NCBI RefSeq assembly: GCF_910596095.1
Contig: NC_056540.1
Location: 29,298,001 to 29,362,000, forward strand
Origin: Thunnus maccoyii
Taxonomy: Eukaryota; Chordata; Actinopteri; Scombriformes; Scombridae
Length of the DNA: 64,000 nt
Direction of reading: 5' to 3'
Positions 52,201-59,900 of this stretch are shown piece by piece; the first letter of the stretch is position 1, and the number at the start of each line of letters is the position of its first letter. Below the pieces are notes generated by a model. The model was not told where the DNA came from. It saw only the letters and a program-made list of their open reading frames with translations, and made no database searches. Made by a program: the position numbers and the translations under genes.

Positions 52201-55200
52201 GACACCTCCTCCTTCTCCTCCTGCTGCTACTTTGTTCTGTCCGCTCATAAATGACTAGAAGAGATACTATCCAGAGTAAAATTAAAGTGTTACTGGTACG
52301 TGTTGCCTTGCAGCACACCCATTCACCATTGTTGTTTGTTTCCTTTTTTCTTGTAACCCTCAACAGTTGGTCTCAAGATTTTTAGTCACAAGCCCCAGCT
52401 CCGCTATCCTCCAGACTGCTGATTACTGATCAGTAAGGCTCCATTCATTCTCCATTTCTTAATTTGTTTCTCACAAGTGACGCTGATCTGATTATCTAAT
52501 CAGTGTGAAAAGGTGAAAAAACAGAAGCTGCATGGACTCTTTCAAATTTCATCAACACCACAGATAAAGAATGTGGTTCAAGACATGAGACCGATACACA
52601 ACATGTGTCTCAGAACTTGTCTGAGATGTCATAACCAGGACATCTAATGTCATTAAACATATCATCACTGTGGCACCTGTGGTAGTGTGACTCAGCAGAA
52701 CTGAATGAAACGACTCAACTCAAACTCCAAACTTGTGGATTAATCGTTCCTTTTCTGGACATTTTCACCTTTATTGGATGGTTGATAGTGACGAAGCCGA
52801 CAGGAAACAAGGACAGCGAGGGAAGGGTTGGAGGTTTTCTAGCAATGAAAGCTAGAAAGCCAAATATTTGATGGATCCAGCTTTTCAAATGTGAGGATTT
52901 TCTGCATTTTTGTGTTTTATAATCACTGTAAATTTAATGTCTTTTGGTTTTGATGTTATTCAGACAAATCAAGCAATTTGAAGACACTCACATTCACTGG
53001 GATTCACTGTTTTCTGACATTTTAAACCAAACGATTAATCGATTGAGAAAATTAGTCGGATTGTTGCCCGTTTAGCTTGGCAATAATACATTATTATCAT
53101 TTATTTATCAGCTTTCAGTGGTACCACATCCTGATATATGAATAAATAAACATTCAGATTAATAGCATGTCATCCAGAAATCAACAACTAGTATTTTGTT
53201 GCAGCATACAACCTGTGAGACGGAGCAACACCGTGGAGAATCGGGGAGATCACGAGGGGAAACACTGAATTTTAAAACAAGCCTCTCTTTTTATTAAGAG
53301 ATGTGTTAATGAGAGGTAACTGCGCTGACAAAATCCTCACCATGCTCTCTTGTGGGGGAGCAGGCGAGTCAGCGTACACACACACACATGTAGAGAAAGC
53401 TGGGACCTGCTGGCAGGGGAGTGACTATATTTAAAAACCTGTTAACCTCTGGCTGATGACACAGCTCCTGAGAGACTAGTCATCAGCAGAACACCTGAGA
53501 ACATAACACAGGTATGACGGCACGGTATTAAATGGGCCAGAAAGAAGAACAGAAGTTTATTTTTCCAAATGGAACGACTACATTTCAATGTCATTTCTAT
53601 TAAATCTATTATGTCTGTTGACTGCAACCCTTCTAATGTATCTTAAGATGGACTAGTGCACTGTGGGTTTCATTTTTTTCATGGAATTTGCTGACAGTAA
53701 GAAAAATATAGAATAACGCTGTTGTTTTTAAAAAGAAATTCTTTGATAAAAAGGATTAATCATTTAGTCAAATGACAGAAAAATGTTTTTAAAGTAAAAA
53801 ATCATTTTTCTAATTCTTGAGACAAAAGGAGATGTCTTTGAATTGCTTGAAATGTTCCTTTTACAGTAATAAAAAAAACAGAGGAAAGCAGCAAGTCTTT
53901 ACATCTGAGAAGCTGGAACCAGAGTATGTTTGGCATTTATGCTCAATAAATGATGTAAATTTAAAAACTGTCTTAGCAGCCTTGTGGTTTAAGATGCATA
54001 TCATGTAACCACAAAGTTCCTGGTTCAGCACCTATGTTGCATGTAGTACCTCATGTCTCTTCCCCTCCATGTTTCTTATCTGCATCTCAACTGTAAACTA
54101 AAAAGGCAAACGTGCCAAAAGAAATCTTTAGAAAAATGTTGATTATTTGTCTGTTTCAGCAGCTTACCTAACCTCTACAGGAAAGGTAAGCTGGAAAGTA
54201 AGTATTGATTTTTATTTTTGTCATCAGCAACCACAGCTGGAGGACTGCTGGTGAACTACAGACAGATGTTCATATCCTAAAGATTACTGAGTGAGAGAGA
54301 GTTGGACGACATGCAAGGAAGATAACTTCCGTTGCGTGACGATTAGACAAGCAGAACCCGGCAGAAAGAAGCCTTTAAAGATGAACCGAAACGCCTTACT
54401 TACCTCTCACCTCTCTGAGAGACAAAGTTTCATGTCAGTGTTCGGCGGGACAACAGAGCAGGGTGCACACACACATTTAAAAGATGAAATCAACATTTAG
54501 TTGTGGCACTGATGACTGTGAGGGGGAAACATGGTGAGCAGCAGGTGAACTTTGGAAGGCTGTTGAGGCGGCGGGAAGGAGAGGGGAAAAAATCTGATTA
54601 ACCTATTAGAGAGTGGAAGGTACGGATGATGAGCGGCAAACTGATTGAGAGTGTTTTTTTAAGGTGGAGCAGAACTGACAGATGGCCATCAGACACAGAA
54701 CAGAGGAGCGGCAGTGATCGAAAGTGACGTTGCACGGCTGAGGATGGAGACGCACAAATGGTGAAAAAATTCAAGGGGATTAGGTTTAGGAAAGAGCTGA
54801 ACCTGAAGGAGTTCATGGGATGGATTAAAATGGTAAAAGAGGGGGTTTGTGGGGGAGGTAAAAGCTACAGCAGACCTGCTTCCTCATCCTCATCCTCCTC
54901 CTCATCATCATCATCCTCAGAGCTGGATGACGAGGGAGCTGCGGCTGGGCCTGAGGTGGTGGCAGGGGCAGAGCTAGCTCCACTATTAGCAACATATCCA
55001 TACTGCATGCCTGTTGGAAGGGGGGGAGTGGGAAAGGTACATGAGAAAACTGTCAAGACTGTGTGATCGACAGCGGAGGTGATCAGGCAGTGAAGTTTGT
55101 TCCCAGTGGTGTGTTTGTGTTCACATGTGCGGTGCACGTTTATACAGAAAAATATATATTCTCTTCATTAATCACAGTGACTCTTTTCAGACAAACTACT

Positions 55201-58200
55201 TTAGAGACCAAATGAAGGAGAGAACAGATGATTTTTGCTTTATGTGATCATCTTTTCCTTCCTTGTGGAAGAGTAACACACCCTCCAGCTAAATTAATGA
55301 TTGGCAAAGAATTTCCTGGTGATGAAATGGTGAGAGTCACAACCTGTTTTGCAACAAGGAATGTTACTTCATCACCCAGTTTTAACTTTTACTTTATATT
55401 CACACACAAAACCTGCAACATTGAACATTGCAACATTGGTGGGAAACTGAGAGGATTTACAACTTCAAACCTATATCTACTCTCATTTGGGTGGATTGTA
55501 AGCATCAAATTGCTCCAGGTGTGGCAAACTGGGGAAACTGCCAATATGATATTGCCTGTGGGACTTTATTTCCCCCAGTTGTTTTTCTCAGGTTGCGAAG
55601 CTGTCGATCACCCCACAAGCTCAAACAAACATTTGAAACTTTACTGAAATTTAATCACAATATTACAAAAAACACTGCAAACTGCATCACAATAATTCTG
55701 GCCACATCACAATCTTTGCATTCACTTTATCCAGCTACAAATAATTACACCACTCGATGCTAATTTAATACATTTGTAATATGTGCAACAACAAAGCATA
55801 CCATTACATGCATTCCTATTAGAGAGGTGTCTCTTTCTTTCCCTTGCTATTATATAATGTTTTTACTCTTGCCTAAGGCTAATATTAGTAGGACAGAGGT
55901 GATGTAGGCACACACTTTACTGTCACCAGAGAGTGAAAATCTGCATGTTGTGATTATTGTCTGTTTACACCCCACACATTAGGATATAATTTAATTCTTT
56001 GTGACAACAAAGCTTCAAAGTCAATTGGATTTTTCAACTCAAATTATGACTAAATATAAGTACAGATTGTGCAACAGTCTTCTGGTTTTAACCTGCTGAA
56101 GAAGGTCACAGTGGAAACATGAGCAGGTCAGAGCTAAACTAAACCGGCAGCCGGCTGGTATGTGGTTAACCCGGAAATTTGCATAAACGCTCACACCTGC
56201 ACATTTGAAAGCGTATGTGTGAGTGCGTGTTTGTGTAACGGATTACATATCGAACGTTTCCGAAGTGCTGCAGTGAATATGTGTACCGTTCACACACTTA
56301 TGCACAAAACCTCAGAGGTAAAAGGTGAACACTAAAACTGTTCATTTTACACCAAACAAGACACAGACGAGGCACCGGAGCATAGTAAAACCACAACAAG
56401 AGATGTCATGTTTCTTATGTCATGCTCAAGCACCAAAATAGAAACAAAAACAGGTTAGAAATAAATTCCACTGAAGAAGAAAACAAACGCTGTGATCTTG
56501 CCGATTTATTTACCTTGGCGGTGGCCTGGCGAGGAATGGACTGAAGTTGAGGGGGTTCCTGAGGGCGGTCGGTCTGTGTCTGCACCACCACTGCTGTGAG
56601 TGACTCTGCCGTAGGAGTCATAGTTCAGAGAAGCCTGATGGCTTTGGTCATAGTGTTGGTGGACTGTGTTTTGGGCTGCAGCAAAAAAAAAAAAAAAAAA
56701 ACACAGAAGTTTTAAGCATAGGCATAAGAGACTGTGTGAGCAATGATCTAACTTATGAGTGACATCTGTCATCCAGGATTGTGAAAGAACAACAAACTGT
56801 ATGAAAAGAAATAACAGCTCTTAATCAAAGTCCCATTAAAATTTGACTTGTTGCTGGCAGTCATCCTAACTCAATAAATATCTTTCTAGAGATACTGAAT
56901 GGCTATTTTAGAATTTAAAGGGGACCTATTATGCTTTTCCTTATTGTCAGTCATCTATATAATGTTACAATGTCAGATGTTCATATTAAACGTGGCCAAA
57001 GTGTCAAATAATAAGGTAAACATATGTAGAAGTAATCCCTGTTAGCAAAAAGCGCCGGCCTTAGACTATTCTGAACGCTCGGTTTCCAACATTTTCTTTC
57101 TACTTTCAGTCCAAGCTGATTGCGGCCTAAGACAGATTTCTTTATATGGTCATCTGCTCCACGCACAAGTTCACTGCTCCACTCTGCTAACATTATGGTG
57201 TTTTTCCACTGTTTTGGGGTTAGTCACGCCGAGCCATGTCTCGAGTCGAGTTGGCACGCTGTGAGCGTTTTTCCACTGCGCAGCATGGCAAAGTAAAGTA
57301 AGTTGTTTACCTTTTGGAGGTGTGCTGGTTGTCTGCAGCTCCTCATCACACATTATCATCGCTGTGGCTGTTTCTGCTTGTACTATTCCTTCCTGTATTA
57401 TTTCTAACTGATCCGCTCATAAAATAGCTCCAAATATCTCCACGTACTGCGAACAAAGCTCTGCTAATTCAGTGAGGAACATGTTTCCTTTCCTGTAAAT
57501 TCTTCATAATAAAAGTCTCCCGTTCCTCTAGTAAAGCAGGAAATGTTGGGTTTGCATCAGCGGCAACTTAACACGACTCTGATACTGCTGCCCCTCGGCG
57601 GGCATCTGGAAAGCTGGCCAATCATAACAGAGTGGGAGGGGGGCCTTAAAGAGAAAGACTGCCTGTTTGAGACAGAGGCTGAACTGAGGGGCTGCATAAA
57701 GGTCCAGTATAACATAAATAAGCAGTTTTTTGAACTGTGAAGTCCAACAATAAAATTATAGAGCTGGAAATGAGCATAATAGATCCCCTTTAAGGTTATA
57801 TTTTTAAACACTTATCTGTACAGCTGCACCAACTAAACAATTTAGTCTTCTATGACAGTTAACTCAAAATCAAAGTCAATTTAGTTGTTGACTGTTGATC
57901 AAGACAAAACAAGACATTTAAGGCAGCACCTAAGGCTTCGGGAAGCAGTGATCAACATTTTATAAACCAAACGACTAATTGAGAAAATAATTCACAGATT
58001 AATTGATCATGAAAATAATCATTAGTTGCAGCCCTACCTATCTGCAACTTTCACACTAGCTCATACCAACATGAATTTACTTTAATTTTGCTTTTTAAAG
58101 CTGATAACAACCAATTCAGATTGGTACATGCCTCTGCAACACCAAATGCATATACTGGACTGTCAAGGAATCTTTTCATGATTCCTATTTTTACAGCCAG

Positions 58201-59657
58201 CAGCTGATCAGCCTCTGCAAACATGAACCAGTCACACATACCTGTGCTTCCTTGACCATTGACTGTCGGCGCCACCTGACCAGGAGGTGCCACACTGTAC
58301 CCAGGCTGCACTGCTGTCGTGGAGGCTGGCTGAGTAGTGCTGTACTGATGAAGGGGTGCACTCATCTGGGTGGGCATGACTCCGGGCGTGGAGGTGGTCT
58401 GCGAGGAACTTAAGGTGCCATACTGGCTACTTCCCGGCGCAGACGGGTATGAAACGATGGGGTAGAGGGGAGCTCCGGGACTATTTGCTGGTGCAGGCAC
58501 CAAACTGGGCTGCTGCTGTTGCTGAGGGTGCTGCGCTGCCGGAGCATGGTACAACTGCTGTCCATAGTAAGATCCTGGAGTGGCATACGGCGGGGGATGC
58601 GGCTGCTGGAATGGCTGTTGGTTGTACTGGGCATTTGATGGTGGAGGTGCTGAGGAGGGGAGGGTGGTGTATGGCTGAGAAGGAGGGGCAGAGCTATGGG
58701 GAGCGGTGTATTGGGAGGGTGCTACATGGTGCTGAGGGAGGTGCTGCTGCTGCTGTGGTTGTTGCTGATGGTTGTTCTGGTAGTAGTTTGCACTATGGGC
58801 ACTGTTCGTGACGGGAGCTTTGTTGGGCACAGGTGTGCTGTGGGCAGGGATGGTGGGGTAGCTGTGTTGCTGAGGTGGGGCTCCATAGTAGCCCGCAGCT
58901 GGATACGAGGATGTGTAGGTCTGTGCTGGACCTGGGAGGAGGCAAGGGGGTGGGAAAGTACATTTTCAATTAAACAAGTGTCATGATTTCACTCTACTTG
59001 TCAGAGTGTCCTATAAGCCAACAATATCCAAGCTCACAATGAAGGCACTGAACAGAAGCAATCAAGCTTCATCTACAGCTTTTAGCTCAGCAGTGAGGTT
59101 TGATACACAATTAGCCCTCAACTGAACATGTATCCCTGACAGCACAGCAGCAGCCATGAAGAAAAACTTCATTATTTCAATGTTAATTTAATTGACTGGG
59201 TGTCTACGAGAGGCACACCATGAAAAGGACACTGTGAAATGATAGTGCGCAATCTGTCACACAGCTATTATCTAGCTAACCGTTACGTTAGCTTAAGAGC
59301 TAATGTTAGCAGTAAGGTTATCTCCTTTGGATTTCAATGCTTAGCTTAGCTAGTGTGAGCCGCTGGCAAGCCCTATGCTATCACAGCTGCTGCTCAATAT
59401 ACACGTCCTCCAATTTTTTAAAAGAAATTCATCTTACAATTGTAATTCTAACCAGAGGATAAATGTACAAAAATTAAAAAAACAGCCGGTGACAGGCTAT
59501 CTGACGTCCCTCAGGGTTAGCGTGCTAAAGCTAGCTGGCTAATCGCATCACCCGGCCTCTCACCGTTGTGGTACGGGGGCGCAGCTCCGCCGTTCGGCGT
59601 TGAGTTCTGGCTGTAGCTGACGGAGCTGTTCAGGTTAGTGAAACCCGGCGCAGACAT
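32069..59657 (-). CDS. sec24b: SEC24B, COPII coat cargo-binding subunit, whole gene
   Basis: Sec24B pairs with Sec23 in the inner COPII coat and selects cargo at endoplasmic reticulum exit sites; the mouse orthologue is needed for Vangl2 export and neural tube closure. Twenty-four coding exons sum to 3,648 nt, 1,215 residues plus stop, with all phases matching (mammalian SEC24B is about 1,270 residues). Order: disordered Q/P/S/Y-rich N-terminus (about 1-530) with an acidic tract; zinc finger with C552, C555, C573, C576; trunk (about 617-860); beta-sandwich and helical domains (about 865-1075); gelsolin-like domain (about 1080-1180); C-terminal helix ending QQQMSK. SEC24B rather than the A, C or D paralogue is chosen from N-terminal blocks: NGPAQ at exon 1/2, the VQYG-like GMQYGYVAN before a Ser/acidic run, and [13 protein letters not shown]. 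All four are minus-strand GT-AG introns. No in-frame stop or broken exon was seen. Confidence 0.96.
32591..32733. repeat. Two tandem copies of a ~70 bp module with palindrome
   Basis: Unit 1 (32591-32661) and unit 2 (32665-32733) both read CCTCAGA...AATCTCTGCT/GATCTCTGCT, then GGAGGAGGG, a TTCACTTTAA(A/T)GTGAA palindrome, ACTGGGAG and CTGGAATTGT. In unit 1 the palindrome is a perfect 18-mer at 32620-32637. Confidence 0.85.
32961..33554. mobile_element. Inverted-repeat element, copy A (most complete)
   Basis: The left end reads TTTAAGGACACGTTCACAAT... then TGTCTTAAAACAACAGTC. The right end reads GACTGTAGTTTTAAGACAG...GTCCTTTAAA, its imperfect inverse. It is about 590 bp, with no ORF. It is collinear with copies B (50951-51560) and C (16350-17240). 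A non-autonomous DNA transposon (MITE) is the likeliest class; superfamily unknown. Confidence 0.75.
34409..34512 (-). CDS. sec24b: sec24b exon 23
   Basis: Residues 1144-1177. It begins [17 protein letters not shown] after AATCCCAG and ends in the split Lys codon AA|GTAAGC. It forms the end of the gelsolin-like domain. Confidence 0.95.
34513..35224 (-). other. sec24b: sec24b intron 22
   Basis: 0.7 kb. It contains a GT tract at about 34572-34592, a T25 run at 34862-34886 and an interrupted GT tract at 34998-35031. No exon seen. Confidence 0.85.
35225..35317 (-). CDS. sec24b: sec24b exon 22 (gelsolin-like domain)
   Basis: Residues 1113-1143, VFYLWIGK through YASIPPNM. The flanks are CTCCTCCAG|GTG and ATG|GTCAGC. 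The FYLWIGK core strand is typical of the Sec23/Sec24 gelsolin-like fold. Confidence 0.95.
35318..35665 (-). other. sec24b: sec24b intron 21
   Basis: 348 bp; nothing beyond ordinary intron sequence seen. Confidence 0.85.
35666..35770 (-). CDS. sec24b: sec24b exon 21
   Basis: Residues 1078-1112, [13 protein letters not shown] to FLMDCGN. The acceptor is CACCTGCAG|GGG and the donor AAC|GTAAGC. It is the start of the gelsolin-like domain, including [15 protein letters not shown]. Confidence 0.95.
35810..36176. mobile_element. Near full-length MITE in sec24b intron 20
   Basis: One end reads TTTAAAGACCCAATGTGTGT...GTGGCATCTAGTG. The other reads GATGCCACTAAATTCTACAC...GCACCTTTAA, its inverse. Internal GAAACATGGCGGCTC and ATGTAGATATAAAGGGCTCA are diagnostic for a repeat I recognise as very common in percomorph fish. 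It fills 367 of the 440 bp of the intron and lies about 35-40 bp from each flanking exon. Confidence 0.85.
36211..36348 (-). CDS. sec24b: sec24b exon 20
   Basis: Residues 1032-1077, [19 protein letters not shown] to DNMSDQ. Acceptor CCTTCCAG|AAA, donor CAG|GTAGCT. It is part of the helical domain. Confidence 0.95.
36712..37037. mobile_element. AT-rich inverted-repeat element, well-preserved copy
   Basis: It starts CTAGAGCTGCAATGATTAGT and ends TTGCTAGTTGCAGCCCTGG, imperfectly inverse to each other. Inside are AACTGAAGATCTTTGAGTTT and GACATTTCATGAACTAAAC. It is the clearest of about seven copies in the window. Confidence 0.8.
37230..37267. repeat. (GT)n microsatellite
   Basis: Nineteen GT units in sec24b intron 19. 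Confidence 0.95.
37497..37672 (-). CDS. sec24b: sec24b exon 19
   Basis: Residues 973-1031, from [17 protein letters not shown] to LYILALLKQ. The Ala codon is split G|CC across the junction. Donor CAG|GTGTGG. It is helical domain. Confidence 0.95.
37673..39013 (-). other. sec24b: sec24b intron 18
   Basis: 1.3 kb without recognised repeats apart from an A/T-rich composition and a T12 run near 38811. No exon seen. Confidence 0.8.
39014..39124 (-). CDS. sec24b: sec24b exon 18
   Basis: Residues 936-972, from the split Gly of [18 protein letters not shown] to CLLANM. Acceptor TCCCTGTAG|GA, donor ATGG|GTCAGT. Confidence 0.95.
39125..39822 (-). other. sec24b: sec24b intron 17
   Basis: 0.7 kb; no exon and no recognised repeat. 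Confidence 0.8.
39823..39996 (-). CDS. sec24b: sec24b exon 17 (beta-sandwich)
   Basis: Residues 878-935. It contains [20 protein letters not shown] and ends in LLYTSSK plus a split Gly. Acceptor CTCTCAG|GT, donor G|GTGCTC. Confidence 0.95.
40189..40347 (-). CDS. sec24b: sec24b exon 16
   Basis: Residues 825-877. It runs from [19 protein letters not shown] to MRIRCTK plus a split Gly. Acceptor TTTTCTCCAG|CA, donor G|GTAACA. It spans the end of the trunk and entry into the beta-sandwich. Confidence 0.95.
40348..40678 (-). other. sec24b: sec24b intron 15
   Basis: 331 bp; nothing notable seen. Confidence 0.85.
40679..40802 (-). CDS. sec24b: sec24b exon 15
   Basis: Residues 784-824, [17 protein letters not shown] to [10 protein letters not shown]. 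Acceptor TATTTGCAG|GGA, donor G|GTAAGA. It is trunk domain. Confidence 0.95.
40863..41170. repeat. Fish dispersed repeat with TTAGCTTAGC core
   Basis: AGCCAGTTAGCTTAGCTTAG followed by CATAAAGAGTGGAAACAGGG, CAGCTAGTCTGGCTCTGTC, CCAGCATCTCTAAAGTTAAG and AATCCATACAAATACAGAG is a sequence order I recognise from many percomorph genomes. Confidence 0.75.
41960..42240. mobile_element. AT-rich inverted-repeat element, degraded copy
   Basis: Contains CACAATTTCCCAGAGCGCAA, CTTGTTTTGTCTGGCCAACA and GTCTGAAGCCCAATTATAC, blocks of the family at 36712-37037; the ends are eroded. Confidence 0.5.
42418..42624 (-). CDS. sec24b: sec24b exon 14 (trunk domain)
   Basis: Residues 715-783. It contains [29 protein letters not shown] and [13 protein letters not shown], hallmark Sec24 trunk sequence. 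Acceptor CTCGTCTAG|CTG, donor AAG|GTACGG. Confidence 0.96.
42625..42926 (-). other. sec24b: sec24b intron 13
   Basis: 302 bp, strikingly purine-rich on the plus strand, so the transcript is pyrimidine-rich throughout. Confidence 0.85.
42927..42982 (-). CDS. sec24b: sec24b exon 13 (56 nt)
   Basis: Residues 696-714, [19 protein letters not shown]. Acceptor TCTTTTGTAG|AT, donor GAG|GTAGAT. It is the shortest coding exon. Confidence 0.94.
42983..43681 (-). other. sec24b: sec24b intron 12
   Basis: 0.7 kb; no exon or recognised repeat. Confidence 0.8.
43682..43800 (-). CDS. sec24b: sec24b exon 12
   Basis: Residues 656-695. It starts [15 protein letters not shown] after the split Lys and includes [13 protein letters not shown] and VSDID. 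Acceptor GTGCTACAG|G, donor G|GTACGT. It is trunk domain. Confidence 0.95.
44004..44116 (-). CDS. sec24b: sec24b exon 11
   Basis: Residues 619-655. [20 protein letters not shown] is the first strand of the vWA-like trunk. Acceptor GTGTTCAG|TTG, donor AA|GTGAGT. Confidence 0.96.
44117..44426 (-). other. sec24b: sec24b intron 10
   Basis: 310 bp; nothing notable seen. Confidence 0.85.
44427..44536 (-). CDS. sec24b: sec24b exon 10
   Basis: Residues 582-618. It begins with the split Val of [17 protein letters not shown] and ends with EFIASSDYM. Acceptor GTCTCATTCAG|TA, donor ATG|GTGAGC. Confidence 0.96.
44702..44828 (-). CDS. sec24b: sec24b exon 9 (zinc finger)
   Basis: Residues 540-581. CRSC (C552, C555) and CNLC (C573, C576) form the CxxC-x17-CxxC zinc site of Sec24. 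The acceptor region reads CTCTGCAGCAG, so either AG could be used; use of the second would drop one Gln. Donor G|GTACGT. Confidence 0.96.
44829..47425 (-). other. sec24b: sec24b intron 8
   Basis: 2.6 kb. Two ORFs of 128 codons (plus strand, 45044-45430) and 159 codons (minus strand, 46081-46560) occur but show no family motifs or exon signals. No recognised repeat copy; the stretch 46240-46620 has the look of an old insertion. Confidence 0.7.
47426..47528 (-). CDS. sec24b: sec24b exon 8
   Basis: Residues 505-539, [18 protein letters not shown] to [10 protein letters not shown]. Acceptor GAACAG|G, donor CAG|GTACGA. It is the linker entering the structured core. Confidence 0.95.
47529..47922 (-). 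other. sec24b: sec24b intron 7
   Basis: 394 bp of T-rich intron; nothing else seen. Confidence 0.85.
47923..48107 (-). CDS. sec24b: sec24b exon 7
   Basis: Residues 444-504. It starts [17 protein letters not shown] and contains [16 protein letters not shown] and [13 protein letters not shown]; the [13 protein letters not shown] block is conserved in Sec24A/B. Acceptor TTCTCTTCAG|CCG, donor CA|GTAAGA. Confidence 0.95.
48108..48993 (-). other. sec24b: sec24b intron 6
   Basis: 0.9 kb, with an AT-rich inverted-repeat element copy at 48425-48712. No exon seen. Confidence 0.85.
48425..48712. mobile_element. AT-rich inverted-repeat element copy
   Basis: Contains GTCAATTATCGATTTATCTG, AATTGTCAGAAAACAGTGAA, CACAATTTCCCAGAGATCAA and ACTGATTAATCGACTAACAG, in the order found in the copy at 57812-58037. 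Confidence 0.75.
48994..49157 (-). CDS. sec24b: sec24b exon 6 (disordered N-terminal region)
   Basis: Residues 389-443. It starts with the split Asp of [14 protein letters not shown] and includes [12 protein letters not shown] and SGYQQYSQ. Acceptor CTTGCTCAG|AT, donor CAG|GTTAGT. Confidence 0.94.
49337..49420 (-). CDS. sec24b: sec24b exon 5
   Basis: Residues 361-388. [18 protein letters not shown] matches a block specific to SEC24B. Acceptor CATCTCTCAG|GT, donor G|GTACAT. Confidence 0.95.
50205..50545. repeat. Fish dispersed repeat with GTTAGCA words and 'GATGGCGCTAGATGA'
   Basis: TTTGAGCTAACGCTAACG, GTGTTAGCATTTGTAAC and AATTAGCTCC are followed by GACCTGATGATGGCGCTAGA, GATCGCTAAAGTCAGAGGGA and TTTCATGGCATCCATTTAT. 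That order is one I recognise from a widespread percomorph repeat. Confidence 0.75.
50951..51560. mobile_element. Inverted-repeat element, copy B
   Basis: It is closely similar to copy A over most of its length. Shared blocks include TTTTTCCTCGCTGTAATCAT, CACAGTGTGTCCACACAGTC, AGTCTTCAGCAGTCTGAGTT and AGCTTCATATTAGCTTCAGA. Its right end has drifted. Confidence 0.75.
52850..53062. mobile_element. AT-rich inverted-repeat element, partial copy
   Basis: Contains CCAAATATTTGATGGATCCA, CACTGTTTTCTGACATTTTA and AACGATTAATCGATTGAGAA; only part of the family is preserved. Confidence 0.55.
54876..55010 (-). CDS. sec24b: sec24b exon 4 (Ser and acidic tract)
   Basis: Residues 316-360. It starts [16 protein letters not shown] and ends in [19 protein letters not shown] plus a split Gly. 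SEC24B of mammals has the same VQYG...Ser-acidic layout. The tract is encoded by near-repetitive GAT/GAG triplets (54880-54920). Acceptor CTTCCAACAG|GC, donor G|GTCTGC. Confidence 0.94.
55011..56513 (-). other. sec24b: sec24b intron 3
   Basis: 1.5 kb. A plus-strand ORF of 139 codons (55228-55647) has no recognisable features. No repeat family identified. Confidence 0.8.
56514..56675 (-). CDS. sec24b: sec24b exon 3
   Basis: Residues 262-315. It runs from [17 protein letters not shown] to SSPGHRQ plus a split Gly. An A18 run (T18 on the transcript) at 56683-56700 makes up the polypyrimidine tract of its acceptor TTTTGCTGCAG|CC. Donor G|GTAAAT. Confidence 0.9.
56920..57797. mobile_element. Inverted-repeat element 'GGGGACCTATTATGC'
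   Basis: The left end TTTAAAGGGGACCTATTATG and the right end ATGAGCATAATAGATCCCCT then TTAA are inverse over about 25 bp. I recognise this terminal sequence as common in teleosts. The interior includes TGCCCCTCGGCGGGCATCTG and CCAATCATAACAGAGTGGGA. It is non-coding. Confidence 0.75.
57195..57300. mobile_element. Nested 'GTTTTTCCACTG' element
   Basis: GTGTTTTTCCACTGTTTTGG at the left and GAGCGTTTTTCCACTGCGCA at the right surround GAGCCATGTCTCGAGTCGAG. This motif set is typical of another teleost MITE; here it sits inside the element at 56920-57797. Extent is approximate. Confidence 0.5.
57812..58037. mobile_element. AT-rich inverted-repeat element copy
   Basis: Ends in GAAAATAATCATTAGTTGCAGCCCT. 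It contains CAAGACAAAACAAGACATTT and TTTATAAACCAAACGACTAA, matching the family at 19018-19335. Confidence 0.75.
58242..58931 (-). CDS. sec24b: sec24b exon 2 (large, Q/P/S/Y-rich)
   Basis: Residues 32-261. It starts [16 protein letters not shown] after the split Gly of NGPAQ. It includes a His/Gln-rich run ([17 protein letters not shown]), many PPS/YTAP-type repeats and a second Gln run, and ends NGQGST with a split Ala. It is intrinsically disordered. Acceptor CTCCTCCCAG|GT, donor G|GTATGT. Confidence 0.95.
58932..59563 (-). other. sec24b: sec24b intron 1
   Basis: 0.6 kb. It contains GCTAAC/GTTAGC-rich patches at 59270-59365 and 59515-59545. No exon seen. Confidence 0.85.
59564..59657 (-). 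CDS. sec24b: sec24b exon 1 (start)
   Basis: Residues 1-31, [17 protein letters not shown] to PPYHN. The ATG at 59657-59655 has context GCGATGT. MSAP is the usual SEC24B start, and NG|PAQ across the junction matches the mammalian protein. Donor G|GTGAGA. Confidence 0.93.
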
Positions 59658-59900
59658 CGCTCGGTCCTCCCGTCCTTATGTCCACAGATACACGGCTGAG
59701 TGAATACACATGAGCGTCGCTGTCACAGAGCCTGGATCCCCCCTGTAGAAATGCGGTCGAGAGGCTGCTGCTGGTCGGTGAAGACCCGGGCAGCCTGGCC
59801 AGGTCGCTCGGCGGACAGCTGAACCTTCTAGTCGGGATGCTGAGGAGCTTAACTGGGGATTCACTGTGGTCGTGTCACGCCCCCTTGTGGATTCTATCTG
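59658..59900 (-). promoter_or_regulatory. sec24b: Probable sec24b 5' UTR and promoter
   Basis: This is a CpG-containing, GC-richer segment directly upstream of the start codon, ending abruptly in AT-rich DNA near 59900. There is no obvious TATA box, as expected for a housekeeping coat-protein gene. Inferred from position and composition. Confidence 0.5.

Larger units (their letters stand above)
49421..54875 (-). other. sec24b: sec24b intron 4, 5.5 kb
   Basis: The largest sec24b intron. It holds a CA tract (about 50080-50101), a GCTAAC-type dispersed repeat (about 50205-50545), inverted-repeat element copy B (50951-51560) and a copy of the AT-rich family (about 52850-53062). Alternative exons between exons 4 and 5 are possible but none could be supported. 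Confidence 0.8.
56676..58241 (-). other. sec24b: sec24b intron 2
   Basis: 1.6 kb, almost entirely repeat: an inverted-repeat element at 56920-57797, with a likely second element nested in it, and an AT-rich family copy at 57812-58037. Confidence 0.85.
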
